Shown: positions 32,703 to 40,019 of the stretch, piece after piece
Position numbering within the stretch: position 1 is the stretch's first letter
How the letters are laid out: each line of letters starts with the position of its first letter
NCBI GenBank assembly: GCA_023451735.1
Contig: JAEXYH010000044.1
Coordinates: 62,001 to 126,000, forward strand
DNA length: 64,000 nucleotides
Direction: 5' to 3'
Origin: Pseudomonadota bacterium
GTDB taxonomy: Bacteria > Pseudomonadota > Alphaproteobacteria > Rhizobiales > Rhizobiaceae
Notes under the pieces: generated by a model
What the model was told of the DNA's origin: nothing
The model's input: the letters and a program-made list of their open reading frames with translations, nothing else
Database searches by the model: none
Program-made: the position numbers and the translations under genes

Positions 32703-34031
32703 ATGCGAACCCAGGAAACGCAGCCGTCTGTCTCGCCAACCCTGCACATGACGGTGCTTCTGCTGATCATGGCCTTCGTCACGGCCCTTGTCCTGGCCTT
32801 CGTCATGAAGATCGAGATCACCGCCAGGGGAAAGGGGAGGATCGTGCCCCTGACGCGGGTCCAGCAGATCCAGCCGGACGCCCCCGGCAAGGTCGTGGCC
32901 ATCCACGTCAAGAACGGCGATCGCGTGACCGCCAACAGCGTCCTTATTGAATTCGACCCCACCCAGGCCGCCGCCGAGTTCTCGACGCTTTCCCGGGAAA
33001 TGAGACATCTCGAGATCGAGCGTTTCCGTCTCAAGGCTCTGACGGAGTTTATCGACAGATTGGCCACGGACGATGATGCGGACATAGACACGGCGCTGCG
33101 GGAGTTCACAAACGACAGCGCCTCCACCCGGGAACTCAGTTATTTCCAGGAACAGAGAAGCCTGCTGGCGGCCGAAGTCGGCGAGTTGAAGGACAAGGTT
33201 CAGCAGCAGGTCGCAAGACGGGACGAAAATCTGAAGTCGCAGGCCGTCAGCCGCGCGAATATCGAACAGATAGAAGCGTCCCTGCCGATCAGGCAAGAGC
33301 GCCTCAAGACGTCGGAGCAGTTGAAGCAGCAAGGTGCAGCCAGCGGAACCTCCTATCTCAACTATCTTGAGGAATTCGTCACGTTGCAGAAGCAGATCGC
33401 CATCCGCCGCAGTGAGCTGGAGGAAAAGGCTTCGCAGCTAAATCGCTTTTCTTCCGAAAGAAGCGAGCTGCTTTCCAGCAATCTCAGCCGCAGCAGGCAA
33501 AGGCGAGCGGAGATCGAGAGCCGCATGCTGGCCGCGACGGAGGAGCTTCGGGTTGCCGATCTGAACCTGAAGAACAAGACGCTCACCGCACCGGTCGACG
33601 GCATCGTCGATGGTCTGAACGTCCACACGATCGGCGGCGTGTCGGATACCGGCGATGAACTCATGCGCATCGTCCCGAATACGGCCGGCGTCGAATTGGA
33701 GGCCGTGTTCGCAAACGAGGATATCGGCTTTCTGCAGGTGGGGCAGGCCGCCAAGCTCAATATGGCGGCGTTTCCCGCCGAACGCTTCGGTTTCCTGTCC
33801 GGTAAGGTGACTTATGTCTCTGCCGATGCGGTTCAGCAGCCGGAAGACAAATGGGGCTATGTCGTGAGGTTCAGTCTGGACGAAACCTATCTGGATGTCG
33901 CGGGTTCGAGGTATCTTTTACAGCCGGGCATGACCGCATCCATCGACGTCGTGACCGGGGAACGGCCCCTGATCGAATATTTCTTCGCCCCGATAGTCGA
34001 GTCGGTTCAGGGAAGCCTCGGTGAGCGGTAG
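32703..34031 (+). CDS. HlyD-type membrane fusion protein of type I secretion
   Basis: A 442-residue periplasmic adaptor. One membrane anchor (HMTVLLLIMAFVTALVLAFV) at about 15-35 is followed by the HlyD barrel-type VKNGDRVTANSVLIEFD lipoyl half-motif near 80. A long helical coiled-coil hairpin runs from about 90 to 290, and the second lipoyl half is at LTAPVDGIVDGLNVHTIGG. The C-terminus ends in a beta-barrel and the conserved GMTASIDVVTGERPLIEYF. It connects the ABC exporter to a TolC-type outer-membrane channel that is not encoded here. Confidence 0.92.
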   Translation: MRTQETQPSVSPTLHMTVLLLIMAFVTALVLAFVMKIEITARGKGRIVPLTRVQQIQPDAPGKVVAIHVKNGDRVTANSVLIEFDPTQAAAEFSTLSREMRHLEIERFRLKALTEFIDRLATDDDADIDTALREFTNDSASTRELSYFQEQRSLLAAEVGELKDKVQQQVARRDENLKSQAVSRANIEQIEASLPIRQERLKTSEQLKQQGAASGTSYLNYLEEFVTLQKQIAIRRSELEEKASQLNRFSSERSELLSSNLSRSRQRRAEIESRMLAATEELRVADLNLKNKTLTAPVDGIVDGLNVHTIGGVSDTGDELMRIVPNTAGVELEAVFANEDIGFLQVGQAAKLNMAAFPAERFGFLSGKVTYVSADAVQQPEDKWGYVVRFSLDETYLDVAGSRYLLQPGMTASIDVVTGERPLIEYFFAPIVESVQGSLGER

Positions 34032-34327
34032 CCGTGAGCTGTTAGTCCCGAAACGCTCTGGCGAATTGGCCCGGACACTCTGCGTCAATCGCCTGGGCCT
34101 CCCTGGACCTGAAACGGTTTCAGCATGAGCTGGGCCAAGCTGGAAGCCGATTGCGTGATACACCCTGGCCTGACGCCTAAAAGGATTCCGGCATATTGTT
34201 GCCACCAATCCAGCAGAATTGAACGAACGGAAAACGAAAGTTGTCAAACAGGCGGTTTGAAACGGTCGATTTGAAAAATGCATAAGCCTGAGAAAACGTG
34301 GAAAACCTGTCGTGCAAGGCATTTAAA
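34032..34327. other. Short intergenic between the export cassette and tRNA-Phe
   Basis: No gene, integrase or clear terminator is visible. It is the immediate 3' flank of tRNA-Phe, where an attachment site would be expected for an inserted element. Confidence 0.5.
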
Positions 34328-34403
34328 TGGTGCCCGGAGGCGGATTTGAACCACCGACACGCGGATTTTCAATCCGCTGCTCTACCAACTGAGCTATCCG
34401 GGC
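34328..34403 (-). tRNA. tRNA-Phe (GAA)
   Basis: The 76-base complement begins GCCCGGATAGCTCAG and has anticodon loop TTGAAAA (GAA) in stem GCGGA/TCCGC. The T-arm is GGTTCAAATCC and the CCA end is encoded. The 3' end faces the export cassette. Confidence 0.96.
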
Positions 34404-34822
34404 ATCCAGGCTTCAAGCCTTCCGGTCTGTACCGGCAGGGGCGTAACCCCCGGAAGCGAGCGGGGTTATAACATCTTGTTCGGCCATGTCCAGCACCCCA
34501 CGCGACTTTTTTGACAGGTTTGCAAAAATTAAAAATTCTCCTGCAAAATCAGTTGGAAATCTGTCCGCTGCGGCAGAACAGCGAGTTTGTCGTTGTGGGT
34601 ATCCGCCGGTTTCGAGCAACAGCAGGCTTCGATTTCACCGTCCGCGGAAAAGTGCAGGGCTGCCTGCCCGGGTTTGGCGGCTTATTTTCGGAATTGAGCG
34701 CGACCAGCCGGCGGTAAAAGCCCCGCATGTGAACTGACGTTATTGCCTACTTACACACGTGTAGGCGCTCGCCCTTAAGCGGGGCGAGCAAAAGTGTGGC
34801 TACGATTGCCAGGTGACACGTT
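34404..34822. other. Intergenic stretch between tRNA-Phe and yacG
   Basis: No supported gene. It contains an 8-bp inverted repeat GCTCGCCC / GGGCGAGC (34767-34789) just past the yacG stop, which may help end that transcript. Confidence 0.5.
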
Positions 34823-35041
34823 CTACTCTCGTCCGTCCCGATCGTCATCCGCCTTGCTCTCGTCGTCCGCCACTGGAATGGCGTAGGAGCCTTTCAGCCA
34901 GCGCGACAGGTCGAGCGTGCGGCAGCGCTCGGAGCAGAAGGGGTAATCTTCCCGCGAAGAGGGCTTGCCGCATTCCGGGCAGGGCCGGGCTTTTCTGAGC
35001 GGCTCGACCTTGCCGCCCGTCTTGATCGGTTCGGATGTCAC
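34823..35041 (-). CDS. yacG: DNA gyrase inhibitor / zinc-binding protein YacG
   Basis: A small zinc protein that binds GyrB and inhibits gyrase in E. coli. The Zn ligands are visible as CPECG followed by C-x3-C (YPFCSERCRTLDLSRWL). The protein is 72 residues if started at GTG 35041, which has AAAGGAG nine bases upstream; an ATG 42 bases earlier gives a non-homologous extension. The maf-yacG order is common in alphaproteobacteria, where maf lies just upstream as here. Confidence 0.9.
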   Translation of the reverse strand: MTSEPIKTGGKVEPLRKARPCPECGKPSSREDYPFCSERCRTLDLSRWLKGSYAIPVADDESKADDDRDGRE

Positions 35042-35113
35042 AGGAGCAACTCCTTTTCTGTAAATCATCGAATGAGCCGGCAAAGCAGCGAGCTGCGCCG
35101 GACAGGCGCATGA

Positions 35114-35734
35114 TCAGGCCTCAGGCCAACCCTGTGCCACATCAAAGCCTTCGCCGGCGAGAAGGGTCGTCACGTCATAGAGCGGCAGCCCGACGACATT
35201 GGTGTAGGAGCCAACCAGCTTCTGCACGAAGGCGCCGGCAATACCCTGGATGGCATAGGCGCCCGCCTTGCCGCGCCACTGGCCCGACGCGATGTAGTTT
35301 TCGATCTCGCGGGTCGAGAGCCGCTTGAAGCGGACTTTCGTTTCGACAACTTTCTGCCGGAACTGTCCGCCGGGGGTGACTAGGCATATGCCGGTATAGA
35401 CCCAATGGCCACGGCCCGAGAGAAGATGCAGCGCAGCCGATGCTTCTTCCGTGTACTCGGTCTTTTCAAGGATACGGCGGCCGACGGCAACGACCGTATC
35501 GGCGGACAAAATGTAGCTGTGTCGCCATGCCGGGTCGTCCTTGATCGCGCGATAGGCGGCCTCCGCCTTCTCGCTCGACAGCCGACGCGCGAGCGAGCGG
35601 GGATGCTCGGCACGCTTCGGCGTTTCGTCTATATCCATCGGCATCAGCCGGGCAGGCTCAATGCCCACCTGGTTGAGGAGGTCCAGGCGGCGTGGCGAAC
35701 CCGATGCCAGTATCAGCTTTTGCTCAAGCGCCAT
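35114..35734 (-). CDS. maf: Maf/YceF-type nucleotide pyrophosphatase
   Basis: A 206-residue cytoplasmic house-cleaning enzyme that hydrolyses non-canonical or canonical NTPs to monophosphates. The N-terminal ILASGSPRRLDLL is the nucleotide-binding signature. Further conserved blocks are ILSADTVVAVGRRILEK, LLSGRGHWVYTG and the C-terminal GKAGAYAIQG. It lies between infA and yacG, a frequent alphaproteobacterial order. Confidence 0.93.
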   Translation of the reverse strand: MALEQKLILASGSPRRLDLLNQVGIEPARLMPMDIDETPKRAEHPRSLARRLSSEKAEAAYRAIKDDPAWRHSYILSADTVVAVGRRILEKTEYTEEASAALHLLSGRGHWVYTGICLVTPGGQFRQKVVETKVRFKRLSTREIENYIASGQWRGKAGAYAIQGIAGAFVQKLVGSYTNVVGLPLYDVTTLLAGEGFDVAQGWPEA

Positions 35735-35756
35735 TTCAGGCCTTATCCTGCCGAAA

Positions 35757-35975
35757 TTACTTGAAGCGGTATGTAATACGGCCCTTGGTCAGGTCGTAAG
35801 GTGTCATTTCGACCAAAACCTTGTCGCCCGCGAGAACGCGGATACGGTTCTTGCGCATGCGGCCTGCCGTGTGGGCAATGATCTCGTGCTCGTTTTCGAG
35901 CTTCACCCGGAAGGTCGCATTCGGCAGCAGTTCCGTGACGACGCCCGGAAATTCGAGGACTTCTTCTTTAGCCAT
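35757..35975 (-). CDS. infA: Translation initiation factor IF-1
   Basis: A 72-residue OB-fold protein that binds the ribosomal A site during initiation. The full family sequence is seen from MAKEEVLEFPGVVTELLPNA to the end GRITYRFK. ATG 35975 gives the standard length; an upstream in-frame ATG is rejected. The maf gene begins about 20 bases downstream, suggesting co-transcription. Confidence 0.98.
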   Translation of the reverse strand: MAKEEVLEFPGVVTELLPNATFRVKLENEHEIIAHTAGRMRKNRIRVLAGDKVLVEMTPYDLTKGRITYRFK

Positions 35976-36116
35976 GTATCGGTTTTCTTTCTGTGTAAGG
36001 TCGGGCAGGCAGGAATTTTCGTCCGCCGCCTCGAAATTTGCGCGGAAACTACACAATCGCGTCCGGTTTGTGAACCACGCCTAATAGCTATTCTTTTGCA
36101 TGCACAATTTCGCCGT

Positions 36117-36608
36117 TCAGCCGCTTGCCGGCGGTGCGCGCCGAATGGGTTTCATCCGCTTGTCGATCAGCTTCCACAGGTGGTCCCGCACCTGGCGATA
36201 GGCATCCAGTCGCTGCTCCCGCGTTCCCGTCACCACCGTTGGGTCCATGGTCGGCCAGTAGACCACATCCACGGCATGCGAGCGGGTCAGCTCCAATGCC
36301 GTGTGATGCGCTTCCGGCGCCAGTGTGACGATCAGATCGAAGAAGTCGTCTTCGATCTCCTCCAGCGTCCTCGGTTTGTGCGGGCGCTTGTGATTGAGGG
36401 AAAGCCCCACTTCTTCCAGCACGACATCGACAAAGGGATCAGGCTCGCCGGAACGGACGCCGGCGGACTGTATGTAGATATCGGGTTGCAGCAGGCTTTT
36501 TGCAATGGCTTCCGCCATCGGCGATCGGATCGAGTTCTGTCCGCACATGAACAGGATCGCCGTCGGAATGCCGATCTCCTGTTTGCGGTTCGGTGCGTCG
36601 GCGGTCAT
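36117..36608 (-). CDS. Low-molecular-weight phosphotyrosine phosphatase family protein
   Basis: A 163-residue cytoplasmic protein with the P-loop C-G-Q-N-S-I-R-S near residue 22, the family C-x5-R-S signature. The general-acid Asp is found in the later segment VYWPTMDPT. Arsenate reductases of this fold are an alternative, but no ars genes are near. ATG 36608 puts the phosphatase loop at its normal depth. It is one base away from the stop of the UPF0262 gene on the same strand, indicating an operon with hisD upstream. Confidence 0.8.
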   Translation of the reverse strand: MTADAPNRKQEIGIPTAILFMCGQNSIRSPMAEAIAKSLLQPDIYIQSAGVRSGEPDPFVDVVLEEVGLSLNHKRPHKPRTLEEIEDDFFDLIVTLAPEAHHTALELTRSHAVDVVYWPTMDPTVVTGTREQRLDAYRQVRDHLWKLIDKRMKPIRRAPPASG

Positions 36609-36609
36609 C

Positions 36610-37083
36610 TCAGCCGCGCCAGTAGAGAACGCAGACAAGCGTGAAGAGCCGCCGGGCGGTGTCGAAGTCGACGCCGATCTTGCCATCCAGCCGGTCCATC
36701 AGGGTCTGCGAACCTTCGTTATGGATGCCGCGACGGCCCATGTCGATCGCTTCGATGCGGGATGGCGTTGCGGTCTTGATCGCCTCGTAATAGCTCTCGC
36801 AGACCATGAAATAGTCCTTGATGATCCGCCGGAACGGCGTGAGCGACAGGATGTGTGTGGCGACATCCTGGTCCGTTTCCGTTGTGATCGTCAGCACCAG
36901 CCGCGCATTGACCAGCGAAAGCCGAAGCTTGTAAGGCCCGCCCGCATGGCCAAGCGGCGTAAACGAGTTTTCCTCGACGAGATCGAAGATCGCGACCGCG
37001 CGCTCATGCTCCACGTCAGGGGTGGAACGCCCGATCGAGTCGTCCAGAACGACATCGCAGAGACGAAACTCCCCGTGGGCCAT
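36610..37083 (-). CDS. UPF0262 family protein
   Basis: A 157-residue conserved protein of unknown function, restricted largely to alphaproteobacteria. The sequence runs FRLCDVVLDDSIGRSTPDVEHERAVAIFDL to the end, with no gap against the family as I remember it. No signal or membrane segment is visible. It lies between hisD and the phosphatase gene with overlapping or near-touching ends, so it is co-expressed. Confidence 0.85.
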   Translation of the reverse strand: MAHGEFRLCDVVLDDSIGRSTPDVEHERAVAIFDLVEENSFTPLGHAGGPYKLRLSLVNARLVLTITTETDQDVATHILSLTPFRRIIKDYFMVCESYYEAIKTATPSRIEAIDMGRRGIHNEGSQTLMDRLDGKIGVDFDTARRLFTLVCVLYWRG

Positions 37084-37086
37084 CCG

Positions 37087-38385
37087 TCAATCTCCGGGGT
37101 TGAGGCGAATGGAAACGGAACGGGCATGCCCGTCCAGCCCTTCGGATTTCGCCAGCGTGATTGCCGCCGGCGCAAGCTGCCGCAGCTGTTCAGCGCCTAA
37201 GCGCAGGATCGACGAGCGCTTGACGAAGTCGAGCACGCCGAGGCCGGAGGAGAACCGGGCCGAACGCGCCGTCGGCAGGACGTGGTTCGATCCGCCGACA
37301 TAATCGCCGATCACTTCCGGCGTATGGCGGCCGATGAAGATGGCGCCTGCATTGATAATGCCGGGCAGAAGCGCATCTGGATCGGCAACCGCAAGCTCCA
37401 GATGTTCGGCAGCGATGCGATTGGCGAGCGGCAGGGCCTTCTCGAAATTCTCGACCAGAATGACGGCACCGAAATCGCGCCAGCTTGCGGTGGCGATCTC
37501 GGTGCGTGACAAGGTCGTCAACTGCCGTTCGACAGCGGCCTCGACCGCTCGACCGAAATCGGCGTTATCGGTCATCAGGATCGACTGGGCGCCGGCATCA
37601 TGTTCGGCCTGGGCCAGAAGATCGGCAGCGATCCAGTCAGGGTCGTTCTCCCTGTCGGCGATGACGAGAACTTCGGACGGTCCGGCAATCATGTCGATGC
37701 CAACCGTGCCGAACACCTGGCGCTTGGCGGCGGCCACATAGGCATTGCCGGGGCCGACGATCTTGGCCACGGGTGCGATCGTCCCTGTACCATAGGCAAG
37801 CGCTGCGACGGCCTGAGCACCGCCGACGCGGTAGATCTCTGTGACGCCGGCGATGCGGGCGGCAGCCAGTACGGCCGGATTGATCCTGCCGCCGCCGGCC
37901 GGTACGACCATCACGACGCGCGGCACGCCGGCAACCCTGGCCGGCACGGCATTCATCAGGACGGAGCTTGGATAGCTTGCTGTACCGCCCGGCACATAAA
38001 GACCGACGGCTTCGATTGCGGTCCAGCGGGAACCGAGGCCGACGCCGATCGCATCCTCGTAGATGTCATCCTTCGGCATCTGGCGGGCATGGTGTTTTTC
38101 GATACGCTCGGCGGCGAATTTCAGCGCGTCGATGACGGCCGGATCGGTAGCGGCCAAGGCGGCATCGACCTCGTCTTCGGAAATGCGAATACCGGTCTTC
38201 GCCAGATCGACACCGTCGAAGCGCGATGAATAATCGATCAATGCGTCATCGCCGCGGGCGCGCACGTCATCGATAATGGCCTTGACCACGGCATTGACGT
38301 CTTCCGAGACCTCGCGTTTGGTCGATAGAAACGCCTTGAACTGCGCTTCGAAATCATCGGATGTCTGTTCAAGCCAGAGTGCCAC
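37087..38385 (-). CDS. hisD: Histidinol dehydrogenase
   Basis: The last two steps of histidine synthesis: NAD-dependent, Zn-requiring oxidation of histidinol to histidine. The 432-residue sequence has the family blocks YVPGGTASYPSSVLMNAVPARVAG, DMIAGPSEVLVIAD and LAQAEHDAGAQSILMT, including the Zn and catalytic His/Glu residues in AEHLELA and GSNHVLPT. The start at 38385 gives MALWLEQTSDDFEAQF. It heads a close-packed operon with the UPF0262 and phosphatase genes. Confidence 0.97.
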   Translation of the reverse strand: MALWLEQTSDDFEAQFKAFLSTKREVSEDVNAVVKAIIDDVRARGDDALIDYSSRFDGVDLAKTGIRISEDEVDAALAATDPAVIDALKFAAERIEKHHARQMPKDDIYEDAIGVGLGSRWTAIEAVGLYVPGGTASYPSSVLMNAVPARVAGVPRVVMVVPAGGGRINPAVLAAARIAGVTEIYRVGGAQAVAALAYGTGTIAPVAKIVGPGNAYVAAAKRQVFGTVGIDMIAGPSEVLVIADRENDPDWIAADLLAQAEHDAGAQSILMTDNADFGRAVEAAVERQLTTLSRTEIATASWRDFGAVILVENFEKALPLANRIAAEHLELAVADPDALLPGIINAGAIFIGRHTPEVIGDYVGGSNHVLPTARSARFSSGLGVLDFVKRSSILRLGAEQLRQLAPAAITLAKSEGLDGHARSVSIRLNPGD

Positions 38386-38440
38386 GCGGGTCGTCCTTCC
38401 AGGTCCATGCCGTCATCAGGCCGGACACACCCACATGTCG

Positions 38441-38872
38441 TCAGGGATGGCGCGGCCTTGTTGGGGTTTCCCACGCGCCGCCGATATCTGCAAGTGCGAC
38501 TTCAATGCATTCGACATCCAATTCGATCGCGGCATTGCCGGAAAGCACCAGTTCGATCGTGCCGTCAGGGCCGTCGCCTTTCTGGGCAAAACGGATTGCC
38601 AGAAGCGAGAGCACATCTTCCTTACGGTTGCGGTCGATGCCATTGGATCGAACGGCTTCAACGCGCTTCAACACCAGCGCTGCGCGATGACGCTCGAAGC
38701 CTTTTCGCTTGCCTTCTGCCGCAGCCCAATCGAAGCGATTGGCAGCGAGCGAAAATGTTCTTTCCGTCGCCGACCATCGCACATCGCCAAGCTTGAAGAC
38801 TGCATCCTGCATATGGGCGGATACGACGCCCAGATCATCCGTATCAAGAGCTAGAAGCTTCAGCTCGGTCAT
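38441..38872 (-). CDS. DUF2948 family protein
   Basis: A 143-residue protein of unknown function that is commonly found beside hisD in Rhizobiales. The family pattern is MTELKLLALDTDDLGVVSAHMQDAV at the start, then FSLAANRFDWAA, and ends in DIGGAWETPTRP. ATG 38872 was taken as the start because it begins the conserved block. It lies 55 bases upstream of hisD on the same strand and probably shares its transcript. Confidence 0.85.
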   Translation of the reverse strand: MTELKLLALDTDDLGVVSAHMQDAVFKLGDVRWSATERTFSLAANRFDWAAAEGKRKGFERHRAALVLKRVEAVRSNGIDRNRKEDVLSLLAIRFAQKGDGPDGTIELVLSGNAAIELDVECIEVALADIGGAWETPTRPRHP

Positions 38873-39015
38873 GCGTTTCGTCCATCCTTGCACCGCCTTG
38901 GGCGGCTGTTGTTCCATGATCAGGAGATAGGATGGCTGATTGCGCTAAGCAACCGCACCGGCGAACTCTTCGCCGCGATCGATGGGGATAGGAGGAATTT
39001 CTGCCGGCGGGCGCC

Positions 39016-39276
39016 TCAGGTCAGATCCGCGAGAACCGCCTCGTGACCTGAAGGCCGTAATGCCCGGTTGGTCTTGACGATTGTGTGGATGAGCGCGTCG
39101 TCATCGCGAATGCCAAGTTGGTAGAAGCGGATCGCCATGGCTGCCAGCCGTTCGGCGGCCGGATCATGACGTGACATGCAGGCGATATAGCGTGCCGTCT
39201 CGAAGATCGTCTGCAGTCGCTCCAGCTCGTCGGGGCCGATCGGTTCGTATGCCGCTGCCGTCTTGGACATTTTCAT
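39016..39276 (-). CDS. Small conserved-type hypothetical protein
   Basis: An 86-residue, helix-rich, soluble protein (DELERLQTIFETARYIACM; RLAAMAIRFYQLGIRDDDALIHTIVKTNRAL). No family is recognised. ATG 39276 is preceded by GGGAAGCAAGGG; ATG 39270 is a near alternative. It is divergent from the DNA glycosylase gene, with about 190 bases between starts. Confidence 0.6.
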   Translation of the reverse strand: MKMSKTAAAYEPIGPDELERLQTIFETARYIACMSRHDPAAERLAAMAIRFYQLGIRDDDALIHTIVKTNRALRPSGHEAVLADLT

Positions 39277-39465
39277 CCCTTGCTTCCCCAAGCATCGTTC
39301 TTTTAGCACTACCTAATAGATGCGTGTTTCTCCCGAATGGGAAAGCCTGAATGAAAGATGGCGTTAGCAGAGAGTAAATATCGGCGCCGGACCGGATCTT
39401 GTCCGGGAAGTGCATCATCTCCTACATGGGATAGGCATATCGTATCAGTCAGACGGCAGGAGAAG

Positions 39466-40014
39466 ATGGATCCGGGTTTCTTCGAACGTGATGCCACGAT
39501 TGTGGCACCTGAACTGATCGGCGCGGAAGTTTATGTCGATGGTGCGGGCGGTATCATCGTGGAGACCGAGGCCTATGAGCCTGACGATCCTGCCTCGCAC
39601 AGTTATCGCGGCCAGAACCTCAGGAACCGCGCAATGTTCGGCCCGGCAGGCCATGCCTATGTCTATCGGTCCTACGGCATTCACTGGTGCCTGAATTTTG
39701 TATGCCGGCCGGGCAGCGCGGTTCTGATCCGCGCCATCCAACCGCTCTCAGGTCTCACGGACATGGAATTCCGGCGGGGTCGCGACGATCCGCTTCTGTT
39801 GTGCTCCGGGCCTGGCCGGCTTTGCCAGGCGCTCGGCATAACCATCGATCACGACGGAATGTCCCTGTTCGAGCAGCCATTCAGTGTGAAAGCCTCCGGC
39901 GTGCCGACACTTGTCACGACCGGCCCCCGGATCGGGATATCTCAAGCCATCGACCATCCCTGGCGCTTCGGTCTCCAGGGATCGGTCTATGTCAGCAAGC
40001 GTTTTCCCGGCTGA
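39466..40014 (+). CDS. DNA-3-methyladenine glycosylase (AAG/MPG type)
   Basis: A 182-residue base-excision repair enzyme that removes alkylated purines. Family blocks: FFERDATIVAPELIGAEVY, IIVETEAYEPDDPASHSYRG with the catalytic Glu, the intercalating Tyr in AYVYRSYGIHWCLNF, LIRAIQPL and GPGRLCQALGI. ATG 39466 follows GCAGGAGA and starts at the standard position; an earlier ATG lacks these features. It converges with bcsB, with five bases between stops. Confidence 0.93.
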   Translation: MDPGFFERDATIVAPELIGAEVYVDGAGGIIVETEAYEPDDPASHSYRGQNLRNRAMFGPAGHAYVYRSYGIHWCLNFVCRPGSAVLIRAIQPLSGLTDMEFRRGRDDPLLLCSGPGRLCQALGITIDHDGMSLFEQPFSVKASGVPTLVTTGPRIGISQAIDHPWRFGLQGSVYVSKRFPG

Positions 40015-40019
40015 AGCAT

